From Christiangramia lutea (GTDB taxonomy: Bacteria > Bacteroidota > Bacteroidia > Flavobacteriales > Flavobacteriaceae): DNA of 64,000 nt. A model generated the notes under the pieces. That model was not told where the DNA came from, ran no database searches, and was given only the letters and a program-made list of their open reading frames with translations. The translations under genes and the position numbers were made by a program. The stretch is taken from contig NZ_JAKVTV010000002.1 in assembly GCF_022489035.1 (NCBI RefSeq), positions 248,001 to 312,000 of the forward strand. The letters run 5' to 3'. Positions 8,492 to 17,816 of the stretch are shown piece after piece (the first letter of the stretch is position 1; every line of letters begins with the position of its first letter).

Positions 8492-11065
8492 ATGCACAGA
8501 GAACCGAGATTAGATAGATTTAATGACAACGTGCTGGCTAAATACCAGGTTTATAACAGTATTTTCTTAACCCTACCTTATGATGAAATAAAGCAAACCG
8601 GAGTGCTGCTTCCTCTTTTTCAGGATATATGCGAAGCCGGGTTCAAGGAAAATAAAAACCCTACAGAAATCGTAGAACGGTTTTTTGATAAGTATGGGGA
8701 AAATCCTTCTGAACAGGATAAGATCGATCTTCTTTTTCGATTTATTCAATATATAGAAAGACAGGTTGTATTATTTGATGCCATTGAAGATGCATCTTTT
8801 TCCATTGTTAATAACATGGATGGACGTGGTACCCTTAGAAGTGTAAAGGAGGAGGCAGAGGCAAAACAAAAGGTTGATGAACTTAAGGTTTATCTGAAAA
8901 GATTTAAAGTAAGGCCAACCCTTACCGCGCACCCAACCCAATTCTATCCGGGTACGGTCCTTGGAATTATCACAGACCTTGATAATGCAATAAGGGAGAA
9001 CGATCTTGTTAGGATCAAGCAATTACTGGCACAGTTAGGGAAAACACCATTCTTTAAAAAAGAAAAACCAACTCCTTATGACGAGGCAGTGAACCTTATA
9101 TGGTATTTTGAAAATGTATTTTACCAAAGTGCCAGTAGGATTCACAATTATATTCAGAATAATATTTTTGATGGGGAAGATGTTGGTAATCAGGTTATAA
9201 ATCTTGGATTCTGGCCAGGTGGGGATCGTGATGGTAATCCATTTGTTACTACAGATATCACTTTGAGGGTTGCCAAAAGATTGAGAAGAACTGTTCTCCT
9301 CAATTATTACAGGGATATTAGGGAGTTGAAAAGGAGACTCACCTTCAGGGGTGTTCACGAAATGATGGCTGAAATCGAAAAAGGCCTTTATGACTCTGCA
9401 ATTTCCAGATCTGGTGATATTAAACTACCACTTGAAGATCTTAAGCATAAACTGCATTCAATCAAAAAGATATTAGAAGAGAGGCATCAGTCATTATTTA
9501 TTGAAGAGATTAATGACATGATAAACAAAGTGAACCTCTTTGGTTACCATTTTGCGACTCTGGATATCCGTCAGGATTCGAGCAAACACCAGGAGGTAGT
9601 AGATGAAATCATAAAATTAAAGCCTGATCTATTACCTTCAGATTTTAACGATTTAGAAGATGAGAAGCAAATAAAGATCCTTAGTGAGGTTCAGGGAAAA
9701 ATAGATCCCAACGAGTTTGAAGAAGGGATGGCGAAATCTACTATCTCATCAATCTATGCGATGCAGGAGATTCAGGAGAAAAGTGGAGAGCCCGGAGCCA
9801 ACAGGTATATCATTAGTAATTGCGGCAGTGTACAGGGTGTGCTTCAACCATTTTCTTTCCTTAGAATGACTGGCTGGGAAAAACCTAGCGTAGACGTAAT
9901 TCCACTTTTTGAAACCGTACCTGATCTTCAGGATGCTCACAACGTGATGGAAAAACTTTACAACAATCCGGTTTATAAGGAGCATCTGGAGCGCAGAGGG
10001 AATAAGCAAACCATAATGCTTGGTTTTAGTGATGGAACTAAAGATGGTGGTTACCTTATGGCAAACTGGAGTATATTTAAAGCTAAAGAAGCTCTAACTA
10101 AGATATCCAGAGAATATGGAATTAAAGTAGTCTTCTTCGATGGTAGAGGAGGGCCACCTGCCAGAGGTGGAGGTAAAACTCACCAGTTTTATGCTTCTTT
10201 GGGACCTTCTATCGAAAATGAAGAGATTCAATTAACTGTACAGGGGCAAACCATTAGTTCTAATTTTGGTACCAAGGATTCGTGTACTTATAACTTAGAA
10301 CAACTTTTAAGTTCTGGTGTTTCCAACGAGATCTTTAGTAACGGTAAAAATGAATTAAAAGAGGAGGATAGGAAAACCATGACAGAGCTTGCCGAGATCA
10401 GCTATGAAACCTATACCAATTTCAAGAAGCATCCTAGATTCATCCCTTACCTGGAGAAGATGAGTACCTTAAAATATTACGCTAAGACTAATATAGGTAG
10501 CCGTCCATCCAAGAGAAATAAATCTGCCGAATTAAACCTGTCTGACCTTAGGGCGATACCATTTGTAGGAAGCTGGAGCCAGTTGAAACAAAATGTTCCA
10601 GGATTTTTCGGAGTGGGCACGGCTATGGAAAAACTCGAAAAAGAAGGGAAATTCGATAAGGTGAAGGAATTATACGACAATTCGGAGTTTTTCAGGACCC
10701 TTCTTGAAAACAGCATGATGAGTCTTACAAAGTCATTCTTTCCTTTAACTGCTTATATGAAAGATGATGAGGAGTTTGGAGAATTCTGGGAATTGATCCA
10801 TGAGGAATTCGAAAGGTCCAAGAAAATGCTTCTGAAAGTTACTGGTTACGAGAAACTGATGCAAAACCAGCCTGCTGGTAAAGCTTCTATAGAGGCCAGG
10901 GAGCGTATAGTTCTTCCATTGCTTACCATTCAGCAACATGCTCTTCGCGAAATTCAGCATTTGAGTAAGGATGAGGCAAACAATGAAGAAAAACTGGAGA
11001 TTTATGAAAAGATCGTTACCAGATCTTTATATGGAAATATTAATGCCAGTAGAAATTCTGCTTAA
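8492..11065 (+). CDS. ppc: Phosphoenolpyruvate carboxylase
   Basis: Carboxylates phosphoenolpyruvate to oxaloacetate, the main anaplerotic entry to the TCA cycle in many heterotrophs. The 857-residue protein carries the catalytic histidine H147 in TAHPTQFYPG (most family members have HPTE here), the substrate-binding WPGGDRDGNPFV block near 240, the glycine/arginine loop FDGRGGPPARGGG near 550 and GSRPSKR near 670. The length is slightly below the roughly 880 residues of enterobacterial enzymes, and the C-terminus ends NASRNSA. The gene directly abuts the DinB-like gene with no spacer, so the two are likely co-transcribed. Confidence 0.95.
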   Translation: MHREPRLDRFNDNVLAKYQVYNSIFLTLPYDEIKQTGVLLPLFQDICEAGFKENKNPTEIVERFFDKYGENPSEQDKIDLLFRFIQYIERQVVLFDAIEDASFSIVNNMDGRGTLRSVKEEAEAKQKVDELKVYLKRFKVRPTLTAHPTQFYPGTVLGIITDLDNAIRENDLVRIKQLLAQLGKTPFFKKEKPTPYDEAVNLIWYFENVFYQSASRIHNYIQNNIFDGEDVGNQVINLGFWPGGDRDGNPFVTTDITLRVAKRLRRTVLLNYYRDIRELKRRLTFRGVHEMMAEIEKGLYDSAISRSGDIKLPLEDLKHKLHSIKKILEERHQSLFIEEINDMINKVNLFGYHFATLDIRQDSSKHQEVVDEIIKLKPDLLPSDFNDLEDEKQIKILSEVQGKIDPNEFEEGMAKSTISSIYAMQEIQEKSGEPGANRYIISNCGSVQGVLQPFSFLRMTGWEKPSVDVIPLFETVPDLQDAHNVMEKLYNNPVYKEHLERRGNKQTIMLGFSDGTKDGGYLMANWSIFKAKEALTKISREYGIKVVFFDGRGGPPARGGGKTHQFYASLGPSIENEEIQLTVQGQTISSNFGTKDSCTYNLEQLLSSGVSNEIFSNGKNELKEEDRKTMTELAEISYETYTNFKKHPRFIPYLEKMSTLKYYAKTNIGSRPSKRNKSAELNLSDLRAIPFVGSWSQLKQNVPGFFGVGTAMEKLEKEGKFDKVKELYDNSEFFRTLLENSMMSLTKSFFPLTAYMKDDEEFGEFWELIHEEFERSKKMLLKVTGYEKLMQNQPAGKASIEARERIVLPLLTIQQHALREIQHLSKDEANNEEKLEIYEKIVTRSLYGNINASRNSA

Positions 11066-11584
11066 ATGAAAAAATCTCAATTAACAAATGGTGAATTCGG
11101 TGAATTTTACGCGGGTTATATAAACAGGTTGGATGATGAAACCGAATTGGTTCAAGGTTTGAATAAAAATACGGCTGAAATGCTTGAGTTTTTCAGATCT
11201 ATTCCAGCAAATAAATGGAGTCATCGGTATCAGCCTGAAAAATGGAGTCTTTTGGAAATGGTTCAACATATTATCGATTCTGAAAGGATTTTTCAATATC
11301 GCGCACTGTGTTTCGCCAGAAATGACCAGAATTCCTTACCGGGTTTCGATCATGATCTATTTGTTCTGAATTCAGGGGCAGAAAACCGTACCGGCGAAGA
11401 ACTGATCGATGAATTTGAAGCAGTAAGGAAATCAAGCAATATTCTTTTTCAAAGCTTTTCAGAAAAGATGTTGAAAATAATTGGAAATATGAATGACGTG
11501 AATACATCTCCCAGGGCTATTGGTTTCATCATTCAGGGTCATGCATTACATCATCGCGAAATTATTCAAAACAGGTATCTTTAA
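11066..11584 (+). CDS. DinB-like metal-binding four-helix protein
   Basis: A 172-residue protein of the DinB/YfiT-like superfamily, a four-helix bundle binding a metal through three histidines. Candidate ligands are H68 (MVQHIID), H159 and H163 (GHALHHREII), the spacing expected for the family. Members are often thiol-dependent transferases or stress-related hydrolases; the substrate is unknown here. It starts immediately after the ppc stop and overlaps the start of the following YihY-type gene by one base. Confidence 0.8.
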   Translation: MKKSQLTNGEFGEFYAGYINRLDDETELVQGLNKNTAEMLEFFRSIPANKWSHRYQPEKWSLLEMVQHIIDSERIFQYRALCFARNDQNSLPGFDHDLFVLNSGAENRTGEELIDEFEAVRKSSNILFQSFSEKMLKIIGNMNDVNTSPRAIGFIIQGHALHHREIIQNRYL

Positions 11585-12579
11585 TGTGGAAGGCTTTTAG
11601 AGTATTTCTGAAGCTTCTAAAAAAATCCTATTTAAGCTGGGAGAAGAATGGTGCCTATGCCCGTAGCGCTACAATAGCTTATTATGCCCTGTTCTCTCTG
11701 CCATCGTTATTGATTATTATTGTAAGTATAGCAGGTTACTTTTATGGCAGGAAGGCTGTACAGGGGCGTATCACCGGAGAAATAGGTGATTTTATTGGGA
11801 GGGATACAGCCAACGCGGTTGAGGCTATGATCGAGAATGCTGCTTTGAACCAGGATTCTACTTTAACCATTATTTTTGGTTTTTCCATGCTGATATTTGG
11901 TGCTACCGGGGTATTCTTTCAGTTGAAGATCGCCATGAATAATATCTGGAATGTGGCAGCGAAAAGAACCAACTTTTTAAGGCTGGTGCTGGATCGTGTC
12001 ATCTCGTTAGGAATGATATTCGTTCTTGGCCTGTTATTGCTCATCGCCATGGTTGTCTCTACATTATTAAAGATGGTTGCGGGACAAGTTGAGAGCATCT
12101 TTCCTAATGTAACCGAATTCATGATAGAAATCGCCAACTATAGTCTTTCTTTTTTATTTATAACGACCTTGTTTGCTGCGATCTTTAAGTTACTGCCTGA
12201 TATTAAGATCCGGCTTAGAACCACCTATGTAGGAGCGGCATTAACAACCGTCCTGTTTTTGATAGGAGAGACTCTCATTAGCTTTTATTTCGGGCAAAGT
12301 TCTCCGGGTTCGGTTTACGGCGGCGCCTCATCTGTTGTCTTAATATTACTTTGGGTTTATTTTACCTGTTTGATTCTGTTCTTCGGCGCCGAATTCACTG
12401 TACAATATGCTTTACTTCGCAGGGAAAAAGTTGTTCCGAATAGATTTGGTGAGCCAGCGATTTATCAGGAAATGGCAAAACTGGAGGAGCGAAAAATGGA
12501 GTTAAAGGACGAAAAACGTATCCTCGATAAATTAAAATCACACCTGGATATTGATGAGCAGGAAAATTCGAAGACCTAA
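11584..12579 (+). CDS. YihY/BrkB-family inner-membrane protein
   Basis: A 331-residue membrane protein with about six transmembrane helices and the family C-terminal helix pair (SSVVLILLWVYF, LILFFGAEF). An N-terminal segment with YARSATIAYYALFSLPS matches the YihY/BrkB (older label RNase BN-like) pattern. The soluble C-terminus is charged (KMELKDEKRILDKLK). The family's transport or envelope function is not settled. It overlaps the DinB-like gene by one base and is the last gene of the ppc cluster. Confidence 0.85.
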   Translation: MWKAFRVFLKLLKKSYLSWEKNGAYARSATIAYYALFSLPSLLIIIVSIAGYFYGRKAVQGRITGEIGDFIGRDTANAVEAMIENAALNQDSTLTIIFGFSMLIFGATGVFFQLKIAMNNIWNVAAKRTNFLRLVLDRVISLGMIFVLGLLLLIAMVVSTLLKMVAGQVESIFPNVTEFMIEIANYSLSFLFITTLFAAIFKLLPDIKIRLRTTYVGAALTTVLFLIGETLISFYFGQSSPGSVYGGASSVVLILLWVYFTCLILFFGAEFTVQYALLRREKVVPNRFGEPAIYQEMAKLEERKMELKDEKRILDKLKSHLDIDEQENSKT

Positions 12580-12682
12580 AATTTTCATCCTTAATAAAGG
12601 TTTAACTCTTGAACCCTTAGTTTTAGTAGCCTCTTAATACATTTTCATCTAGTTCATGATTATTTTTGGGTGAACTAAAAAA

Positions 12683-13243
12683 ATGAAAATTATTATGGAA
12701 AAGAGAATTGCAATTTTAGCCACAAATGGATTTGAAGAAATCGAACTAACCTCTCCAAAAGAGGCAATGGAGAAAGAAGGATTCAAAGTAGATATCGTGA
12801 GTCTTGAAAAGGGAAAGATCAAATCCTGGGATACAGATAACTGGGGAAAAGATTTTGATGTAGATTTTACTCTTGATGAAGTTTCAGCAAAGGATTATAA
12901 TGCGCTTGTTCTTCCGGGAGGAGTAATTAATCCAGATAAGCTAAGAAGGGAAGAGTCTGCTTTAATATTCGTAAGAGACTTTTTTAAGCAAAGTAAGCCC
13001 GTTGCAGCTATTTGCCATGCGCCCTGGACACTGATTAGTGCAGATGTTGTTGAAGGCAGGACCATGACCTCTTTCAGTTCTATTAGGAAGGATGTTGAAA
13101 ATGCAGGTGCACTATGGGTTGATGAAGAAGTAGTGGTAGATGAAGCTTTTGTAACCAGTAGAAATCCTGATGATCTTCCTGCTTTCAATGCAAAGGTAAT
13201 TGAAGAAATTAAGGAAGGTAAGCATGATCTTCAGCATGCATAG
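12683..13243 (+). CDS. DJ-1/PfpI-family protein (class I glutamine amidotransferase-like)
   Basis: Cytoplasmic 186-residue protein of the DJ-1/PfpI superfamily. The nucleophile elbow AAICHAPW carries the cysteine at 111, and the conserved glutamate lies in the N-terminal FEEIEL segment. Family members act as general stress proteins, glyoxalase III-like or deglycase-like enzymes, or peptidases. A second in-frame ATG four codons later is possible because neither has a clear ribosome site. It stands alone between the YihY gene and a terminator at 13271. Confidence 0.85.
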   Translation: MKIIMEKRIAILATNGFEEIELTSPKEAMEKEGFKVDIVSLEKGKIKSWDTDNWGKDFDVDFTLDEVSAKDYNALVLPGGVINPDKLRREESALIFVRDFFKQSKPVAAICHAPWTLISADVVEGRTMTSFSSIRKDVENAGALWVDEEVVVDEAFVTSRNPDDLPAFNAKVIEEIKEGKHDLQHA

Positions 13244-13270
13244 GAAAATTTAAAAAATTGCTAAAAATTA

Positions 13271-13296
13271 AAGGAGCACCTTCGCGCTCCTTTTTT
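13271..13296. terminator. Terminator between convergent genes
   Basis: AAGGAGC (13271-13277) pairs with GCTCCTT (13286-13292) around an 8-base loop, followed by T residues to 13296. It ends the DJ-1-type gene and may also serve the convergent gene at 13316. Confidence 0.75.
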
Positions 13297-13315
13297 AATT
13301 ATATATGATGTCATT

Positions 13316-13618
13316 TTATTTATCGTCATCATCATCTGACTCCTCATTCTTTTCGGGAATGTCCACAATAGGATCGTTGTATTCAGAATCATCATAGTCA
13401 TCCTCATCAAACTTAGCCATAGTATGTTCAAGACGGGTACTCACTTTTACCAGGTAAACAGTATCTTCTGTTCGTACCTCTACCGCATCTACAGTTTCGT
13501 TCTTGGCATTCTTGAAAGAGATAACGTGGTCATCATCATATCCATCAGGATACTTGTCTACCAACAGGCTTAAAATTTCAGGAGTGAGCTTTTTGTAATC
13601 TACGATTATCCTTTTCAT
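13316..13618 (-). CDS. Small acidic protein of unknown function
   Basis: A 100-residue soluble protein with a folded N-terminal part (MKRIIVDYKKLTPEI to about residue 65) and a strongly acidic tail that ends ESDDDDDK. I do not recognise a characterised family; the sequence has no cysteine or obvious catalytic motif. It lies upstream of a terminator and downstream of aroB on the same strand, with 89 bases between. The acidic tail suggests a protein or nucleic-acid mimic interaction, which is inference only. Confidence 0.7.
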   Translation of the reverse strand: MKRIIVDYKKLTPEILSLLVDKYPDGYDDDHVISFKNAKNETVDAVEVRTEDTVYLVKVSTRLEHTMAKFDEDDYDDSEYNDPIVDIPEKNEESDDDDDK

Positions 13619-13707
13619 AGTATAATTGGTTTATGCAAGTATAAATAAAAAAGTAAATTATCAAAAAACATAATTATTAATTATTTTTTCTTTCAAGATA
13701 TTAATAA

Positions 13708-14778
13708 TCAGTTGTTTGAATAGAAGTCAAATGCTTTGTCCAAAAGCTGGTCTGGTACAATGATGTCTATTACTGGCTTGGCGATATCCTTAAGAAGAAC
13801 AAAATTAACGTTGCCCTTCTCATTCTTTTTATCAAATTTTAAAAGGTTCTTTATTTCTGATATCTCATCGGAATTGAATTCTTCTTTTCCATAAAGATCT
13901 GTGATCACTTTGGATACTTGTTCCAGCTTTCTTTGAGGAAAGCCTTCAAGTTCAGTAGATAAAAAAGTTTCAAGGATCATTCCCGCAGCGATCGCTTCCC
14001 CATGAAGTAATTTGCTCCGGTTGGGACTGGTTAAACAGAAAGATTCTATGGCATGACCAAGGGTGTGACCATAATTAAGGGTTTTTCGTAGGTTTTTTTC
14101 ATAAGGATCTTCCTTCACTACTTTTGCTTTGATATCTACAGATTCCCTGATGATCTCATCTAGATCTGAAAGATCAAGATTTGCCAGATCGGTCACCTTA
14201 TTCCAGTACTCTTCATTCGCAATAAGCCCATGTTTTAAAATTTCTGCAAGTCCGCTTCTCATTTCCTTAGAAGAAAGCGTTTGGAGAAATGCTGAATCTA
14301 TCAGGACCATTTCAGGCTGAATAATAACACCGATCTGATTTTTTAGATTCCCCAGATCTACGCCTGTTTTACCTCCAACCGAAGCATCTACCATGGCCAA
14401 AAGGGTAGTGGGAACATTAATGAATGGTATGCCTCTTTTAAAAGTGGAAGCAACAAAACCACCCAAGTCGGTTACAACGCCACCGCCAAGGTTAATCATC
14501 AGGCTTTTCCGGTCTGCGCCCAGTTCAGATAGTACGTTCCATACTCCTTCACAGGTTTGAAGGTTCTTAAATTCTTCACCTGCTTCAATTTCGATCACCT
14601 CTGTAACGATATCTTTTTCCAGATTTTGTAGAAATTTAGAAAGACAGCATGAATGTGTATTACTATCCACCAAGATGAAAATTTTAGAAGGCTCCTCTTT
14701 TCTCAAAAATTCATTGAGTTTTAAGTAGGCATTTTCAGCATAAAGAACAGGGTTTAGGGAGACGGGAAAATCATTCAT
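13708..14778 (-). CDS. aroB: 3-dehydroquinate synthase (AroB)
   Basis: Second enzyme of the shikimate pathway, converting DAHP to 3-dehydroquinate with NAD and a divalent metal. The 356-residue sequence has the NAD-binding GGGVVTDLGGF block at 98-108, the DASVGGKTGVD loop at 130-141, and metal ligands E179, H242 and H259 with the same 63- and 17-residue spacing as the E. coli enzyme. It is divergent from proline dehydrogenase across 88 bases. No other aro gene is adjacent. Confidence 0.97.
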   Translation of the reverse strand: MNDFPVSLNPVLYAENAYLKLNEFLRKEEPSKIFILVDSNTHSCCLSKFLQNLEKDIVTEVIEIEAGEEFKNLQTCEGVWNVLSELGADRKSLMINLGGGVVTDLGGFVASTFKRGIPFINVPTTLLAMVDASVGGKTGVDLGNLKNQIGVIIQPEMVLIDSAFLQTLSSKEMRSGLAEILKHGLIANEEYWNKVTDLANLDLSDLDEIIRESVDIKAKVVKEDPYEKNLRKTLNYGHTLGHAIESFCLTSPNRSKLLHGEAIAAGMILETFLSTELEGFPQRKLEQVSKVITDLYGKEEFNSDEISEIKNLLKFDKKNEKGNVNFVLLKDIAKPVIDIIVPDQLLDKAFDFYSNN

Positions 14779-14866
14779 TTTATTAGCATTTATGCGGGGG
14801 AAATTAAATAGAATTTATGAATTAAATCATATTCAATAATTATATTTGCTCGGTTAATAATTAGAG

Positions 14867-16069
14867 ATGATAAGAAAGAAAATATTCAACAATACAAAAT
14901 CGGCTTTTAAATTAAAGTCTAATACTGAACTTGACAGAGCAATATTCCTCTTTAGTATGATGAACCGTCCAACCCTGGTAAAAGCAGGTACGGCTCTTAC
15001 TAAATTATCACTTAAGCTTCATCTACCTGTTGAAACTCTAATTAAAAAGACCATTTTCGAGCAGTTTTGTGGGGGTGTGACCGAAGAGGATTGCAAACCG
15101 GTTACCAATGAGATGTATGATGAAAATCTACACAGTATTTTGGATTATTCTGTGGAAGGCAAGAAAACTGAGGAGGAGTTCGATGCGGCAATGAGAAAGA
15201 AACTAAGCCTTATTGAATATGCCAAAGGAAGAGAAGAAGTTCCGTTTGCCATGTTTAAGCCAACCGGGATTGGTAGGTTTGAGATTTGGGAAAAAGTAAG
15301 TGAAAAAATCAACCTTTCTGAAGATGAGAAAGAAGAGTGGGAGAGGGTTAAAAAACGTGTTGATACTCTATGCAGCAAGGCACATGAATTAAACGTGAGA
15401 TTGTATGCAGATGGAGAAGAAACCTGGATGCAGACTGCCGCTGATGACCTTATGGAAGAAATGATGCGGAAGTATAACACCGGAGAAAAGGTAATTATTT
15501 ACAATACCCTTCAATGTTATCGCTGGGATCGTCTAGATTATTTAAAAGAACTGCACGAAAAAGCGAAGAAAGAAGGATTCAAAATTGGCGCCAAGATCGT
15601 AAGGGGTGCCTATATGGAAAAGGAAAACGCCAGGGCTAAAAAACTGGGATATCCCTCTCCAATTTGCGAAAGTAAAGAGGCAACAGACGTTAATTTCAAT
15701 AGTACCCTTTCTTATTGTCTTAATCACCTGGAAGAGATTTCAGTGTTCATTGGTACCCATAATGAAGTGAGTAGTTACCTGGGATTACAGATCATGGAAG
15801 ATAAAGGTTTGTCTATAGATGATGAGCGAATCTGGTTTAGTCAGCTATACGGGATGAGTGACCATATTAGCTATAATCTCGCCAGGAAAGGATATAATGC
15901 GGTGAAACTGGTTCCTTTCGGCCCGGTGAGAGATGTGGTACCTTACCTTTTAAGAAGAGCACAGGAAAATACTTCAGTGAAGGGTCAAACAGGAAGGGAA
16001 CTATCCTTATTACGCGAGGAGAGAAAAAGGCGTAAAGGTGATGAATCTACAAAACACCATCGAGAATAA
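14867..16069 (+). CDS. Proline dehydrogenase
   Basis: FAD enzyme that oxidises proline to pyrroline-5-carboxylate, feeding electrons to quinones. The 400-residue protein is the stand-alone PRODH barrel, without the P5C dehydrogenase half of PutA. Recognisable blocks are RLYADGEETWMQ, NTLQCYRWDRLDYL, KIVRGAYMEKE, GTHNEVS and the C-terminal RRAQENTSVKGQ. A TATATTTG -7 element at 14841-14848 places the start of transcription about 15 bases before the ATG. A small acyltransferase gene follows seven bases after its stop, so the two may be co-transcribed. Confidence 0.92.
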   Translation: MIRKKIFNNTKSAFKLKSNTELDRAIFLFSMMNRPTLVKAGTALTKLSLKLHLPVETLIKKTIFEQFCGGVTEEDCKPVTNEMYDENLHSILDYSVEGKKTEEEFDAAMRKKLSLIEYAKGREEVPFAMFKPTGIGRFEIWEKVSEKINLSEDEKEEWERVKKRVDTLCSKAHELNVRLYADGEETWMQTAADDLMEEMMRKYNTGEKVIIYNTLQCYRWDRLDYLKELHEKAKKEGFKIGAKIVRGAYMEKENARAKKLGYPSPICESKEATDVNFNSTLSYCLNHLEEISVFIGTHNEVSSYLGLQIMEDKGLSIDDERIWFSQLYGMSDHISYNLARKGYNAVKLVPFGPVRDVVPYLLRRAQENTSVKGQTGRELSLLREERKRRKGDESTKHHRE

Positions 16070-16076
16070 CTAAGCA

Positions 16077-16616
16077 ATGCGGTGGTTTGCAAAATTTGTT
16101 TTTTTTAATGTATTGGGCTGGAAGCTCGAGAACAATTTTGATCCTGCCGTAAAGAAATGTGTGGTAATTGTTGCTCCACATACTGCTTCTTTCGATTTCC
16201 TTATTGGAATTCTCGTACGTAAGATCATGGACGTTCAGATCAATTTTGTGGGGAAACAGGAGCTGTTTAAACCTCCATTTGGCTGGTATTTCAAAATGGT
16301 AGGTGGTGCACCAATAGATAGGAGTGGTAAAAAGAAAAAGGTTGATGCAATAGCCAAAATATTCAGGGAGAGAGAAGTGTTCAGACTAGCGATGTCACCC
16401 GAGGGAACCCGACAGAAAACTGAAAAATGGAGAACGGGATTCTATTATATCGCTCTAAAGGCTGAAGTGCCAATTATTAGGGTCTCATTCGACTATGGCG
16501 TTAAAAAAGTAAAAATCTCCGAGCCTTTCTGGCCTTCCGGAGATTTTGATAAAGATTATAAGGAGATATTCAGTTATTATAATGGAGTTCAGGGAAAGAT
16601 CCCTGAGAACTTTTAA
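16077..16616 (+). CDS. PlsC-like lysophospholipid acyltransferase family protein
   Basis: A 179-residue acyltransferase-fold protein. It has the catalytic HX4D motif at H35-D40 (APHTASFD) and the substrate-binding EGTR at 109-112 in MSPEGTR. It is shorter than typical PlsC (about 240 residues) and lacks a strong membrane helix, like other small acyltransferases found in Bacteroidota. The likely role is acyl transfer to a lysophospholipid or related lipid. Its stop at 16616 directly abuts the stop of the convergent yebC gene. Confidence 0.8.
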   Translation: MRWFAKFVFFNVLGWKLENNFDPAVKKCVVIVAPHTASFDFLIGILVRKIMDVQINFVGKQELFKPPFGWYFKMVGGAPIDRSGKKKKVDAIAKIFREREVFRLAMSPEGTRQKTEKWRTGFYYIALKAEVPIIRVSFDYGVKKVKISEPFWPSGDFDKDYKEIFSYYNGVQGKIPENF

Positions 16617-17345
16617 TTAGTCTTTGGTTTCTTCAGAAGATTCCATAGTGTGATATACATTTTGTACATCATCATCTTCCTCCAGTTTTTCCAATAATTT
16701 TTCTACTTCTTCGGTTTGTTCTGCATTAAGACTTTTAGTCACTTGTGGGATCCTTTCAAATCCCGAAGAAAGTATTTCGATTTCACGATTTTCAAGTTCT
16801 TTCTGAATGGCTCCAAAATATTCGAAAGGTGCATAAATATGAATTCCATCTTCATCTTCAAATACTTCTTCAGCTCCAAAATCTATCAGTTCTAATTCTA
16901 GTTCCTCTGGGTCTATACCTTCAGAATTGATCCTGAAATTACAGGTATGATCGAACATGAATTCAACAGATCCGGAAGTTCCCAGGTTTCCGTCGCACTT
17001 ATTAAAATGGGACCTAATGTTTGCTACGGTACGGTTATTATTGTCTGTTGCTGTTTCTACTAAAATGGCTATTCCATGCGGCGCATAGCCTTCAAAAAGC
17101 ACTACCTTATAATCTCCCTGTGATTTATCGGAAGCACGTTTTATTGCTCTTTCGATATTATCTTTAGGCATATTAACGCTTTTCGCGTTTTGAATAACAG
17201 CCCGCAGTTTAGCATTTGTATCTGGGTCTGGTCCACCTTCCTTCACAGCCATCACTATATCTTTACCAATTCTGGTAAATGCCTTGGCCATTGCAGACCA
17301 GCGTTTCATTTTTCGTGCTTTTCGGAATTCAAATGCTCTTCCCAT
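16617..17345 (-). CDS. YebC/PmpR-family protein
   Basis: A 242-residue member of the YebC family, annotated as transcription regulators and, in more recent work, as translation factors that help ribosomes at proline stretches. The family N-terminus GRAFEFRKARKMKRWSAMAK is intact, and the three-domain length is as expected, with an acidic C-terminal tail. The conserved N-terminus fixes the start at 17345. The -7 element at 17353-17360 ends only eight bases upstream, so the mRNA should have a leader of a few bases or none. Confidence 0.93.
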   Translation of the reverse strand: MGRAFEFRKARKMKRWSAMAKAFTRIGKDIVMAVKEGGPDPDTNAKLRAVIQNAKSVNMPKDNIERAIKRASDKSQGDYKVVLFEGYAPHGIAILVETATDNNNRTVANIRSHFNKCDGNLGTSGSVEFMFDHTCNFRINSEGIDPEELELELIDFGAEEVFEDEDGIHIYAPFEYFGAIQKELENREIEILSSGFERIPQVTKSLNAEQTEEVEKLLEKLEEDDDVQNVYHTMESSEETKD

Positions 17346-17352
17346 GGTAGAT

Positions 17353-17383
17353 CAAAATTAGACTCGGGCAAAAATATAAAAAA
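17353..17383 (-). promoter_or_regulatory. Promoter of the yebC-type gene
   Basis: On the minus strand TAATTTTG (17360-17353) is a perfect -7 element, with a TTTT at 17383-17380 exactly 19 bases upstream. The -33 region lies inside the T-run of the phhB-type terminator. The predicted start is at about 17347-17349, next to the ATG. Confidence 0.55.
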
Positions 17384-17415
17384 AGCTCCTAAAACACATT
17401 GTAAAATTAGGAGCT
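17377..17415 (-). terminator. Terminator of the pterin dehydratase gene
   Basis: Read on the minus strand, AGCTCCTAA pairs with TTAGGAGCT (arms at 17407-17415 and 17384-17392) and is followed by seven T residues. It lies just past the stop of the gene at 17440. Confidence 0.8.
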
Positions 17416-17439
17416 GATTTTAAGGAGTTATACAGGCTT

Positions 17440-17727
17440 TTAATTTGCCTCGATTATTTCTTCTATGGTTCGGGCTAACTTGAAATCTTTCTCAGTGACA
17501 CCATCTGCATCATGAGTAGATAAAGAAATCTCCAGCTGATTATAAACATTTCCCCAATTAGGGTGATGCTGCTGGGCTTCCGCCTCAAAAGCTATTCTGG
17601 TCATTACCGTAAAGGCTTCCTTAAAATTCTCAAATTGAAAGGAAGTATGAATGGCTTGTTTCGAGTAAGTCCATCCGTCAAGATCTTTTAATTTAATTTG
17701 AATCTCGTCATCAGATAATTTTTTCAT
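17440..17727 (-). CDS. phhB: Pterin-4a-carbinolamine dehydratase
   Basis: Small 95-residue enzyme that dehydrates 4a-hydroxytetrahydropterin, regenerating the cofactor of aromatic amino-acid hydroxylases. The active-site signature QHHPNW at 53-58 and THDADG at 71-76 is intact, with the usual DCoH length. The flavobacterial partner would be a phenylalanine or tryptophan hydroxylase, which is not in this window. Confidence 0.92.
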   Translation of the reverse strand: MKKLSDDEIQIKLKDLDGWTYSKQAIHTSFQFENFKEAFTVMTRIAFEAEAQQHHPNWGNVYNQLEISLSTHDADGVTEKDFKLARTIEEIIEAN

Positions 17728-17750
17728 TGTCTTTATCTTTTGGTTATACT

Positions 17751-17781
17751 TAAAGGTAGAAATTAAGCACTGAAATAAAAG
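17751..17781 (-). promoter_or_regulatory. Promoter of the pterin dehydratase gene
   Basis: On the minus strand TACCTTTA (17758-17751) fits TAnnTTTG with one mismatch, and CTTT lies 19 bases upstream at 17781-17778. The start codon is 24 bases further downstream. Confidence 0.4.
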
Positions 17782-17816
17782 AAGATCCCTATTCTTTATT
17801 ATAAGATTAACAGCAG

